This document shows, in pieces, positions 6,670 through 13,062 of a stretch of 13,062 nt of DNA. The stretch's first letter is position 1, and each line of letters begins with the position of its first letter. The DNA comes from Chloroflexota bacterium (GTDB lineage: Bacteria; Chloroflexota; Limnocylindria; Limnocylindrales; CSP1-4), in contig JAJYJR010000097.1 in NCBI GenBank assembly GCA_021789355.1, positions 1 to 13,062 on the forward strand. The letters run 5' to 3'. Position numbers and translations under genes: made by a program. Under the pieces are notes generated by a model, which had not been told where the DNA came from, made no database searches, and worked only from the letters and a program-made list of their open reading frames with translations.

Positions 6670-8166
6670 CTACCCCCACCGCGACACGACGACCCTCCGC
6701 TCGGTGAAGAACATCACCGATTCCGATCGGCCATGGAGATCGCCGTAGCCAGTCTCCTTCAACCCGCCGAGCGTGGCGTAGGCCGCCGTGGCCGCCACGC
6801 CGACGTTGATGCCGATGTTGCCGGTCGTCGACTCGTGCTGGAACTTGCGGGCCGCCGCCCCATTCGACGTGAACAGGATCCCCGTGTGCCCGAAGCGGCT
6901 GCGACGGATGAGGCCGAGCGCCTCGTCGAGGTCCTTAGCCCGGATGACGCTCGCGACGGGCCCGAAGATCTCCTCCTGCGCCACGCTCATCTCCGGCGTC
7001 ACGTCGTCGAGAATCGTCGGACCGAGGAACGCGCCGTCCGGGTAGCCGTCCACCGCCACGCCCCGGCCGTCTAGGACCACGCGGGCACCCTCCTCGATGC
7101 CCCTGTCGATCATAGCCACGATGCGGCGCTTCGCCTTGCGAGTGACGACGGGCCCGAGGTCGACGCTCTCGTCGAGCCCATTGCCGATCTTCATCGCCTT
7201 TGCAGCAGCGACAACACGCTCCATCAACGGCTCGTAGACGTCGCCCACTGGAACAAGCACGGACCCGGCGAGGCAGCGCTGCCCAGCCGCGCCAAAGAAC
7301 GACGACACGATCCCGGAAACCGTCGCGTCGAGGTCGGCGTCCGGCATGACGACGAAGTGGTTCTTCGCGCCGCCCGCGACTTGGCCGCGCTTGCCCAGGG
7401 CGGCCGCGTCCGCGTAAAGCTTCCTGCCCACCGGGCTCGAACCGACGAACGAGAACCCTTGCGTGTCTGGGTGCCGCATCAGGGCGTCTACGACCCCGTG
7501 ACTGCCATGTACGAGGTTCATGACGCCGGGCGGAAACCCGCACTGGTCGATGAGCTCGAAGATGCGAACCTGCGAGATCGGGACCGTCGAGCTCGGCTTG
7601 TTCACGTACGTGTCCCCGCAGGCCACCGCGTACGGCATGTACTCAAGCGGAACCAGCGTCGGGAAGTTGAACGACGGCACCATGAAGAACACGCCGAGCG
7701 GTGTGTTGGTGACGTGGAGATCGATGTTCGGCGAGACGGTGTCGTGGACTTGGCCTTTCAGCAGCGACGGGATGCCACAGGCGCACTCGACCTCCTCAAT
7801 CGCCCGACGTAGCTCCCCGCGCGCATCCGAGATCGTCTTGCCCAGCTCCTGGACGAGCGTCCGCGACAGGTCCTCGAGGTGCTCCTCCATCAGGTGCTTG
7901 AGCATGAAGAACGGTCGGGCCCGGCGGACCGGAGGTTCCTTCTGCCAGGTCCAGAACGCCTCCTTCGCCACCCGGACCGCCTCGTTGACCTCATCCTCAG
8001 TCGAGCAGGGGACCTGCGCGATTGCCTCGCCTGTGACCGGGTTCACGACATCCCGCACGTCGGTCGACTGCGATTCGACCCACTTGCCCCCGACATAGTT
8101 GCGGAGTCTGCCGTACGTGTGCTGCGGCTCGGCCAGCAGTCCGGTCTTCTGGGGCGTGGTGCTCAC
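6670..8166 (-). CDS. mmsA: CoA-acylating (methyl)malonate-semialdehyde dehydrogenase
   Basis: A 498-residue aldehyde dehydrogenase of the MmsA/IolA type. It would oxidise malonate or methylmalonate semialdehyde with NAD and CoA to acetyl- or propionyl-CoA plus CO2. The nucleophile is Cys298 in FGAAGQRCLAG, with Arg297 next to it as in IolA. Asn167 in SFNFP and Lys190 in VNKPS complete the site. The normal ALDH general-base glutamate (ELGGK) is absent: the position reads QVAGGAKNH, like the family's MGAKNH. That absence is the hallmark of the CoA-dependent group. GTG at 8166 follows TAGGAGG. It is preceded by DUF1185, 68 bases upstream on the same strand, and is probably co-transcribed. Sequence such as MVPSFNFPTLVPLEYMPYA departs somewhat from classical MmsA, so another acyl semialdehyde is possible. 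Confidence 0.85.
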   Translation of the reverse strand: MSTTPQKTGLLAEPQHTYGRLRNYVGGKWVESQSTDVRDVVNPVTGEAIAQVPCSTEDEVNEAVRVAKEAFWTWQKEPPVRRARPFFMLKHLMEEHLEDLSRTLVQELGKTISDARGELRRAIEEVECACGIPSLLKGQVHDTVSPNIDLHVTNTPLGVFFMVPSFNFPTLVPLEYMPYAVACGDTYVNKPSSTVPISQVRIFELIDQCGFPPGVMNLVHGSHGVVDALMRHPDTQGFSFVGSSPVGRKLYADAAALGKRGQVAGGAKNHFVVMPDADLDATVSGIVSSFFGAAGQRCLAGSVLVPVGDVYEPLMERVVAAAKAMKIGNGLDESVDLGPVVTRKAKRRIVAMIDRGIEEGARVVLDGRGVAVDGYPDGAFLGPTILDDVTPEMSVAQEEIFGPVASVIRAKDLDEALGLIRRSRFGHTGILFTSNGAAARKFQHESTTGNIGINVGVAATAAYATLGGLKETGYGDLHGRSESVMFFTERRVVVSRWG

Positions 8167-8234
8167 CTGACGGCCTCCTATCAGCTCGTGGGGAACAGTG
8201 CCGGAGAATGAGTGGCGACGATACGGGCGGACAC

Positions 8235-8807
8235 CTACCTCAGGCCGTCATTGCCCTTCACATTCTCGATGCTCAGCCCGCCCAAGCGGAAGTTCGGGCG
8301 GCCCCTGTTGGCGCCCGCGACGATGACGACCACCTCATCGGGGCCCGGGGCATCCGGCACGCTGACCGTGACCGTGTCGTAGTGCGAGCGCACGAAGAGA
8401 GCGTCCTTGAACGCGAGCGGGACGTCGATCTCGGCGCCCATCGCGCCGCGCTTGCCGGTCGAGGAGATCCAGGCCTTGCCGCCGCCAACCGCTTCGCGTA
8501 CGCGATCGGCGAGGACCGACGTGAGGAACGCGTGGCTATGCTCCAACTCGCCGTTCGTCCCGACGAGGGCGGCCTTGCCGTAGCTCTGGACCGGCTCTGC
8601 CATCGCGGTGACGAGGAGCCGTCCCAGCTCTACCCCCAGCTCGCGGCTCGGCTCGACGATCTCCGAGAGGTCGGTGGAGTATCGCCCTGCGTATGGATTC
8701 TTCAGCACCGCTGCCACCGCCACCTTCCGCAACGGCGGATCCGCGGCGACGCCGGCCTCTCGCACGACGTGCTCGATGATCGTCACATACTTGCGGACCT
8801 CCAACAT
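8235..8807 (-). CDS. DUF1185 / 'amino acid synthesis' family protein
   Basis: A 190-residue protein of the AA_synth family (PF06684, DUF1185). Recognisable segments are the N-terminal EVRKYVTIIEHVVREAG, VAVAAVLKNPYAGRY, LGVELGRLLV, SYGKAALVGTNGELEHSHA, and a C-terminal half with GGGKAWISSTGKRG and DEVVVIVAGANRGRPNFR. Crystal structures exist for the family, but to my knowledge no activity is established; the name comes from early annotation. ATG at 8807 has AAGGAG upstream. It is the first gene of a two-gene leftward unit with the semialdehyde dehydrogenase and is divergent from the amidohydrolase. The context points to a catabolic hydrolase or isomerase step rather than amino acid synthesis. 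No signal peptide or membrane segment. Confidence 0.88.
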   Translation of the reverse strand: MLEVRKYVTIIEHVVREAGVAADPPLRKVAVAAVLKNPYAGRYSTDLSEIVEPSRELGVELGRLLVTAMAEPVQSYGKAALVGTNGELEHSHAFLTSVLADRVREAVGGGKAWISSTGKRGAMGAEIDVPLAFKDALFVRSHYDTVTVSVPDAPGPDEVVVIVAGANRGRPNFRLGGLSIENVKGNDGLR

Positions 8808-9114
8808 CGCAGCTACTCCTTCAGCACGGTCGTCGGCCTAAGGCCCTGAATGGGCTCTGGTGCGCCGTTCGCGGCGGGCGCAGGGCGGTCGATCCTCTGA
8901 CGAGTCGGTCCACCACGCGTGGGATCCAGGGGTCGACGGACTGTGGAATCGGTGTGGCCTGTTGCTGGTATCGTCCCGCGCCGGGCCGGTGCGCGGTCGT
9001 CGAGCGCGAGCCGCTGCGACCGTCTCACCCCGACCGCGACTGGGCACCGAGGTGACATCTGGGGCACCATCCCGCTGCTGACCACGAGATCGAGTCGGTC
9101 GAACATCAGCCATC
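8808..9114. other. Gene-free stretch upstream of DUF1185
   Basis: No reading frame here has a ribosome site together with recognisable protein sequence. The open frames on both strands are arginine/proline/serine-rich, typical of non-coding GC-rich DNA. It would be the long 5' leader of the leftward unit if transcription begins at the promoter near 9139. Small inverted repeats such as TGCGCC/GGCGCA at the 8859-8881 end are no more than expected in DNA of this composition. Confidence 0.5.
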
Positions 9115-9143
9115 GTGTCATCTGTATAAGACAGAGATACAAT
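9115..9143 (+). promoter_or_regulatory. Candidate rightward promoter for the amidohydrolase
   Basis: GTGTCA at 9115-9120 (4 of 6 to the -35 consensus), a 17-bp spacer, and TACAAT at 9138-9143 (5 of 6 to the -10 consensus). It lies in a conspicuous AT-rich island of about 40 bp. It would leave a leader of about 230 bases crossing the IS3 remnant before the amidohydrolase start at 9379. The spacer contains CTGTATAAGACAG, an imperfect palindrome that could bind a regulator. Confidence 0.45.
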
Positions 9144-9167
9144 ATCGACATCGAGCGGAGGCGTCAA
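9139..9167 (-). promoter_or_regulatory. Candidate leftward promoter for DUF1185-dehydrogenase
   Basis: Read on the minus strand: TTGACG (positions 9167-9162, 5 of 6), a 17-bp spacer, then TATTGT (9144-9139, 4 of 6). Its -10 box overlaps the -10 box of the rightward promoter almost completely, so the two would compete for polymerase. The leader to DUF1185 would be about 325 bases. Confidence 0.45.
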
Positions 9168-9179
9168 CGTCGTCGCGCA

Positions 9180-9302
9180 GAGGAGTGACGTAGCCTCGAC
9201 GTCGGGATGGCACAACTGCCTGCGACGCTCCTTGATCTCGGCGTGGGCGGCCAGAAGGCGGTACACCCTGCGTTGAGTCGCGAGGTAGCTGTCTTCGTTC
9301 GT
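9180..9302 (-). pseudogene. IS3-family transposase (orfB) remnant
   Basis: About 40 residues read TNEDSYLATQRRVYRLL, then AAHAEIKERRRQLCHP, on the minus strand. This matches the segment of IS3-group OrfB transposases just before the DDE catalytic core (typically TYLCSVRTMYRLL, then ERRRQLTHP). The residues after it (EATSLLCATTL) only weakly continue the family pattern, and no catalytic core follows. An in-frame stop lies just upstream of the matched segment. It is a short internal relic, about 75 bases before the amidohydrolase start, and shows that the promoter region was shaped by an old insertion. Confidence 0.68.
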
Positions 9303-9378
9303 TCGACCGCGTCAAGTACGCAGATTGGCTTGGCGTCGAGCCATCGTAGAGCTGTCGCTTGCTACGGGAGGCCTCCAC

Positions 9379-10788
9379 GTGACAACTCTCATCCGCGGAC
9401 GGTTCCTGATCACGTCTTCGTCGGCTGGCCTAGTGAGGGACGCAGCCGTCCTCTTGGATGGGCCCTCGATCGGCGACGTCGGACAGTGGTCCGAGCTGCG
9501 GGCGCGGTGGCCAGAGGCGGCGGTGGTCGGTGACGGCCGCGGTATCGTGACGGCGGGTCTCGTGAACACTCACGGGCACTTCTCTGAAGGGCTCGTCACT
9601 GGGATGGGCGAGACCCTGACGCTGCTGGAGTGGATCCAGCGGCTCGTCGCTCCGGTGGCGCCCCACCTCACGCGAGAGTCGGCCCGTGTTGGGACGCTGC
9701 TCAAGGGCGCCGAGATGGCACTCTCCGGCGTGACCACGGTGAACGACATGTTTGTCTGCTCCCCCAGGCCAGGAGATCCGGTGACGCCGGGCGTCGTCGA
9801 CGGCCTCGAGCAGCTGGGGCTTCGCGGCGAGGTCGCCTACGGCGCTCAGGACCGGAACGATCCCCGGCCGATCGACGAGATCTTTGCCGAACACGAGGCC
9901 CTCGCGGCGGCCGCGGCGGCCTCGCGACGGTGCCGTTTCCGCCTAGGGATCGCGACGGTCTTGAGCCAGAGCGCGGACCTGTTTGCCGCCTCGGTCCAGC
10001 GGGCCGCAGATGCGGGCTGGCGGGTCCACACGCATCTCCACGAGGTCCGCGAGGAGGTCGTCGCCGCTCGCCAGGAGTACGGACTGACGACGATCGGCTA
10101 CGCGGCCCGCTCCGGGCTTCTCGATCGCGAGATCGTCGCCGCACACTGCAACTGGTTGACAGAGGGGGATATCGAGCTTCTAGCCGAACACAGCGTTCGG
10201 GTCGCCCACAACCCGGTCGCGAACATGATCCTAGGCTCGGGCGTCTGCCCGGTGCGACGGTTGAAGGCCGCGGGTGTCGTCGTGGGCATCGGCACTGACG
10301 GACCCGCGAGCAACGACGACCAGGACATGCTCGAAGCGATGAAGTCGGCCGCCCTCCTGCAGAAGGTCAGCCGGCTGGACCCGACCGCGATGACCGCTCC
10401 AGAGGTGATGCGGATGGCGACGATCGACGGCGCGCGAGTGCTCGACCTGAGTGACGTGACCGGCTCACTCGAGGTGGGGAAGGACGCCGACGTGGTTCTC
10501 CTAGATGGTCGCACGCCGGAGCTTGCCGTGATCCACGACCCGTATCAGGCAGTTGTCTACTGCGCCACGAACCGCACCGTGTCCGATGTCTGGGTGCAGG
10601 GCGAGCGAATTGTCGCCGAAGGCAGACTCACGCGCGTGGACCTTGACGCTGTGATCGACGAGGCTCGGGACCTCGCGGAGGATCTCATCGACCGGGCTGG
10701 GCTGCGGAACGATCCACAGCTCGTGCATCCGGAAGTGAGGCGCGCCGCAGCCCGCGTGACCGGGGATGGGGGCGCGACTTGTAACTAA
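9379..10788 (+). CDS. ATZ/TRZ-type metal-dependent amidohydrolase/deaminase
   Basis: A 469-residue amidohydrolase of the SsnA/MtaD/TrzN/AtzA branch (subtype III-like). These enzymes deaminate or dechlorinate purine-, pterin- or triazine-like rings. All expected site residues are visible: His65 and His67 in VNTHGHFSEG, His219 and Glu222 in HTHLHEVREE, His256 in AAHCNWL, and Asp307 in GIGTDGPASND. The C-terminal part has the composite beta domain motif GSLEVGKDADVVLLD. GTG at 9379 has GGGAGG at 9366; the longer frame from 9325 lacks a ribosome site. It is divergent from DUF1185 and convergent with the GntR-type regulator. Substrate is unknown. A cyclic amidine or aminated heterocycle fits best with the nearby hydrolase genes. 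Confidence 0.88.
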   Translation: MTTLIRGRFLITSSSAGLVRDAAVLLDGPSIGDVGQWSELRARWPEAAVVGDGRGIVTAGLVNTHGHFSEGLVTGMGETLTLLEWIQRLVAPVAPHLTRESARVGTLLKGAEMALSGVTTVNDMFVCSPRPGDPVTPGVVDGLEQLGLRGEVAYGAQDRNDPRPIDEIFAEHEALAAAAAASRRCRFRLGIATVLSQSADLFAASVQRAADAGWRVHTHLHEVREEVVAARQEYGLTTIGYAARSGLLDREIVAAHCNWLTEGDIELLAEHSVRVAHNPVANMILGSGVCPVRRLKAAGVVVGIGTDGPASNDDQDMLEAMKSAALLQKVSRLDPTAMTAPEVMRMATIDGARVLDLSDVTGSLEVGKDADVVLLDGRTPELAVIHDPYQAVVYCATNRTVSDVWVQGERIVAEGRLTRVDLDAVIDEARDLAEDLIDRAGLRNDPQLVHPEVRRAAARVTGDGGATCN

Positions 10789-10834
10789 CGCCGAAGCGGA
10801 GTGCGGGCCCGAGCGGCTGCGGACGCCGGGCTGA

Positions 10835-11752
10835 CTATCGGACGGGAACGACGTCCACAGAGTGGAGCGCCGCGCGGACAGACGCGAGTCCACCCGACTC
10901 AAGCTCGAACTCGACGACGATGAGACGGCGCGCGCGCGCCGCCACGTCCTGAGGGAGTTCGGTGGCGTTCGTCACGACGACAATGTCGGCCGCCTCGACG
11001 AGCGTGGCCGAGCGTTCTGGGTCGGTCAGGCTCGTGCCGACGACCGGGGCGAGGGCGTAATGGCTCGCCAGCCCGACGATCTGCTTCGTCGTTCGCTCGT
11101 CGTGACCGACCGCGACCACTGAGACATCGCCTGGGAGATCCGAGAGCACTCGCATCGTGTTCTCGGCGAGCACAAGGTTGAGGGGGACGACCCTCGCGCT
11201 TGGCCCGAGAATGCTGCGGACCTCGGCGAAATGGAAGAACGACGTCAGGATGATCATTCCCTTGGTGCGCTTGGCGTTGAGCCGCAAGTCGGAAAGCAGC
11301 AGGGGTTCAACCTGGGTCTCGACGGACCGCCGAATCTGAGCGCCCACGGCGGCGAGATCGACAGGATTGCACTCGACGAAGAAAACCGGCGGGCGAGGCC
11401 GAAACGCCTCTTCGAGCACCTGCTCAACTAGCGTCCTGAGATCCTCGGCGGTGCGACCGTAGAGCCTCCAGCGCGCCGCGAGGCCGCGGAGCGCGTCCAG
11501 GGTGCGTTCGTCCGGCGCGTCGCCACGCGGAACTGTCAGGGCGACGGACGCGCCGCGCCGTTCGACGACGCTCACCCAGCCTCGGCGCTCCAGTCCCTGG
11601 AGCGCACGGCTCACGGTGCTCGGGCTCGCCCGCAGCTCGGCCCCGAGGGCGCGGACCGGCGGCAGCGGGCTGCCCGGCGCATACACGCCTGTGCGGATGC
11701 GCTCCACCAGGATTTCTTCCACCGCCTGCGCGGCGAGCGTAACCTGTTTCGT
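10835..11752 (-). CDS. GntR-family regulator with large effector-binding domain
   Basis: A 305-residue protein if it begins at ACG 11752, or 295 from GTG 11722. The GntR winged helix occupies about the first 75 residues: AVEEILVERIRTGVYAPGS, then LPPVRALGAELRASPSTVSRAL with RRGWVSVV as the wing. The remainder is a two-lobed alpha/beta domain resembling ligand-binding folds (VFFVECNPVDL, GMIILTSFFHFAEVRSILG, VSVVAVGHDERT, ADIVVVTNATEL). It is not the FadR, HutC or MocR type. GGGAGG lies six bases before ACG, whereas the GTG has no ribosome site. The ten extra residues also match where GntR proteins normally begin. It faces the amidohydrolase tail to tail with a 46-bp gap. It probably controls the divergent promoters near 9140. 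Confidence 0.82.
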   Translation of the reverse strand, partial: TKQVTLAAQAVEEILVERIRTGVYAPGSPLPPVRALGAELRASPSTVSRALQGLERRGWVSVVERRGASVALTVPRGDAPDERTLDALRGLAARWRLYGRTAEDLRTLVEQVLEEAFRPRPPVFFVECNPVDLAAVGAQIRRSVETQVEPLLLSDLRLNAKRTKGMIILTSFFHFAEVRSILGPSARVVPLNLVLAENTMRVLSDLPGDVSVVAVGHDERTTKQIVGLASHYALAPVVGTSLTDPERSATLVEAADIVVVTNATELPQDVAARARRLIVVEFELESGGLASVRAALHSVDVVPVR

Positions 11753-11830
11753 ATCTGACCTCCCTAGGCGACCGCCTGCGGACAGCGAGCGTTCGCCGAA
11801 GAGGGGCGCCGCAACCCTCGATCCGTGGCC

Positions 11831-12838
11831 TCAGAGCAGCCCCATCAGGACCTCGAGCAACTCTGGCAATGCTAGCGGAGTGGCGCCACCACCACCGCGC
11901 GCGTAGACGGCTTGGACGGCCGGACGGGTCATTGCGGGATCGGTTGCACGGAGGCGCGTCGTGAGGCGGTCGCGAGCGCCGTCCGCCTCACGACGCGTGG
12001 GATGGATGTCGACCAGCCCGGGCACGCGGTCGTTCACGCCGATCAGGCGAACACGCCGTCCGCCTATCGTCTTCGATACGGGGATCCCTTCCGCCCTTCG
12101 ACTCCCGCTAGCCATCAGGAAGCTACGGTGCGTGAGACCGGGCGCCACCCACGCGATGATTCGGTCGTACGCTGGCCGCAGGCGGTCGAGCGTGGACGCC
12201 ACAATCTCAGTGAGGCGGTTGTGGACCTCGACGTACGCGGCCTTCTCGGCGTCGCCCCATCGCCACCGGCCATCCTCACCAAGGACGCCCGTGCAGTCCA
12301 GCCGCCAAGGAGAGACAGCCGTCCCGCGGTGCTCGAAGAGTCCCGGGTCGTCGTACGAGCTTGCGGGGGACTGCTCGCCGCGCCATCGGTAGACGAGCTC
12401 GTAAGGTACGAGCCCCATCGGCTCGGAGACGACGTACCGATGGACGACGGTCTCCTGTCGCACGAGCGGCGAGACCGTCAGGACCCCGGGATCCTCGTCG
12501 GCGTCGAGCCGCGCGAGGAACCCGGGCGGAGGGGTCGTTCCCGGCACGCCGGCCGAGGGCGTGAACCCGGCGCGGAGGAGCGCGCCGTTGATCCGCCGGT
12601 GCTCTAGGCTGAGCGGGTACGGCTTCGTCTTCGTGCACGGGATGATGACGGCGACGTGCCGCCCGGCCGGCAGGTCCGGCACGTATGCTTCACGGACGAA
12701 CTCCCAGAACGGGCGGACCCGCGGGTGATCAAGCGCGTCAACGTTGTCCTGCGGGCTGTAGAACCGCATCGAGTCGTCCAACCGGAAGGGCGGGACGATC
12801 TTCGCGCGCGACTCCGCGAGCCGGCCGTCGCGCTCCAT
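11831..12838 (-). CDS. Stand-alone ArcS-like (DUF5591) protein
   Basis: A 335-residue cytoplasmic protein. Residues 67-80, PCTKTKPYPLSLEH, match exactly the PC-x3-KPY-x2-S-x2-H signature of archaeal archaeosine synthase ArcS, the enzyme that adds lysine to preQ0 in tRNA. The order of later blocks also agrees: YVVSEPMGLVPYELVY (135-150; ArcS has a TSPLGLVPREL-like block), a tyrosine-aspartate segment, then a VTG-W-like region here reading DCTGVLGEDGRWRW followed by a helix. The tRNA-guanine transglycosylase and PUA parts of archaeal ArcS are absent. ATG at 12838 is eight bases after GAGGGG. An alternative GTG at 12847 overlaps the upstream stop. It is coupled to the hydrolase gene upstream. 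Domain homology is convincing; tRNA modification is doubtful here and the actual substrate is unknown. Confidence 0.72.
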   Translation of the reverse strand: MERDGRLAESRAKIVPPFRLDDSMRFYSPQDNVDALDHPRVRPFWEFVREAYVPDLPAGRHVAVIIPCTKTKPYPLSLEHRRINGALLRAGFTPSAGVPGTTPPPGFLARLDADEDPGVLTVSPLVRQETVVHRYVVSEPMGLVPYELVYRWRGEQSPASSYDDPGLFEHRGTAVSPWRLDCTGVLGEDGRWRWGDAEKAAYVEVHNRLTEIVASTLDRLRPAYDRIIAWVAPGLTHRSFLMASGSRRAEGIPVSKTIGGRRVRLIGVNDRVPGLVDIHPTRREADGARDRLTTRLRATDPAMTRPAVQAVYARGGGGATPLALPELLEVLMGLL

Positions 12839-12843
12839 GATGC

Positions 12844-13062
12844 TCACCCCTCGAGCCCACTGGCCTTCGCGGCGGGCTCGCGCGCGGGCGGCCACACGTC
12901 GTCGAAGAGTCCCATCTCGAGGCCGTCGAGGTACTCGAGTAGGTCATCGACCTCAACCACGTCGCAGTACTTCTGCTGTAAGTCGAAGAGGTTCAACTTG
13001 TGGCTCAGCTCGCCGCGATCCCACACGCACTGCTCCGGGATGACGACCCGGAAGTTGTGGGA
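12844..13062 (-). CDS. Isochorismatase-family cysteine hydrolase, C-terminal part
   Basis: The last 72 residues of a gene whose start lies beyond the window edge. The frame is open to the edge, beginning SHNFRVVIPEQCVWDRG, then ELSHKLNLFDLQQKYCDVV and VDDLLEYLDGLEMGLFDD. This fits the closing strand-helix-strand-helix of isochorismatase-like amidases (nicotinamidase, carbamoylsarcosine amidase, biuret or ureidoacrylate hydrolase), where RVVVPEDC is followed by a histidine-containing helix and a KYxDVV strand. The catalytic Asp-Lys-Cys residues would lie outside the window, so activity cannot be confirmed. The stop codon lies 5 bases before the ATG of the ArcS-like gene, indicating one operon. 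Confidence 0.6.
   Translation of the reverse strand, partial: SHNFRVVIPEQCVWDRGELSHKLNLFDLQQKYCDVVEVDDLLEYLDGLEMGLFDDVWPPAREPAAKASGLEG

Noticed and set aside
6482..6679. Small minus-strand frame across the aldolase/dehydrogenase gap
   Set aside because: It overlaps both flanking genes, has no good ribosome site and no recognisable similarity.
9111..9145. Resemblance of GTATAAGACAG to a Tn5/Nextera mosaic end
   Set aside because: The mosaic end reads GTATAAGAGACAG; two bases are missing and the flanks do not match. More likely promoter and operator sequence.
8838..9266. A full gene of 142 codons on the minus strand upstream of DUF1185
   Set aside because: Only its first 25 or so residues resemble an IS3 transposase. 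The rest is Arg/Pro/Ser-rich noise, so only the remnant is reported.
10789..10834. Terminator between amidohydrolase and GntR regulator
   Set aside because: Only a 5-bp GCCCG/CGGGC pairing with a long loop and a GGGCCC palindrome are visible, without a T run. Not strong enough to call.
11902..12610. A 231-codon plus-strand frame opposite the ArcS-like gene
   Set aside because: The minus-strand frame carries the exact ArcS signature, a ribosome site and coupling to its neighbour. The plus-strand frame has none of these.

Overview
This is a GC-rich window (roughly two thirds G+C by eye) with tightly packed genes, GTG starts, strong GGAGG-type ribosome binding sites and IS110/IS3 relics. It looks like an accessory catabolic region from a high-GC bacterium. 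Actinomycetota is the best guess and Chloroflexota is possible; nothing in the window fixes the taxonomy. There is no rRNA, tRNA or CRISPR array.

Left half (about 1-6543): a carbohydrate phosphotransferase (PTS) operon. After an IS110 transposase fragment comes a leftward SorC/DeoR-type sugar-sensing regulator. Divergent from it run separate EIIA, EIIB, EIIC and EIID genes of a mannose/sorbose-family PTS, a zinc-dependent medium-chain polyol or sugar-phosphate dehydrogenase, and a class I DhnA/FbaB-type aldolase. The likely logic is uptake with phosphorylation, oxidation or reduction at one carbinol, then aldol cleavage to triose-level products. No kinase is present, so the aldolase may cleave a ketose monophosphate. 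Three hairpins cluster at the EIID/dehydrogenase boundary, which suggests processing or attenuation between the transporter and enzyme halves.

Right half (about 6670-13062): a second catabolic group. A CoA-acylating (methyl)malonate-semialdehyde dehydrogenase lies behind a DUF1185 ('amino acid synthesis') protein, both leftward. They are divergent from an ATZ/TRZ-type amidohydrolase with a complete metal site. The 570-bp space between them holds an IS3-family remnant and a pair of back-to-back promoters whose -10 boxes overlap. A GntR-type regulator, probably starting at a non-canonical ACG, faces the amidohydrolase. Behind it, leftward, are a 335-residue protein and the C-terminal end of what looks like an isochorismatase-family cysteine hydrolase, cut by the window edge. 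Hydrolases, DUF1185 and a semialdehyde dehydrogenase together suggest breakdown of a nitrogen compound, perhaps a heterocycle or amide, toward malonate-semialdehyde and acetyl-CoA. This is inference.

The most striking item is that 335-residue protein (11831-12838). It carries PC-x3-KPY-x2-S-x2-H exactly, the signature of archaeosine synthase ArcS (DUF5591), followed by a matching 'SEPMGLVPYEL' segment. It has no tRNA-guanine transglycosylase domain and sits in a bacterial catabolic cluster. That makes it the best candidate here for undescribed chemistry.
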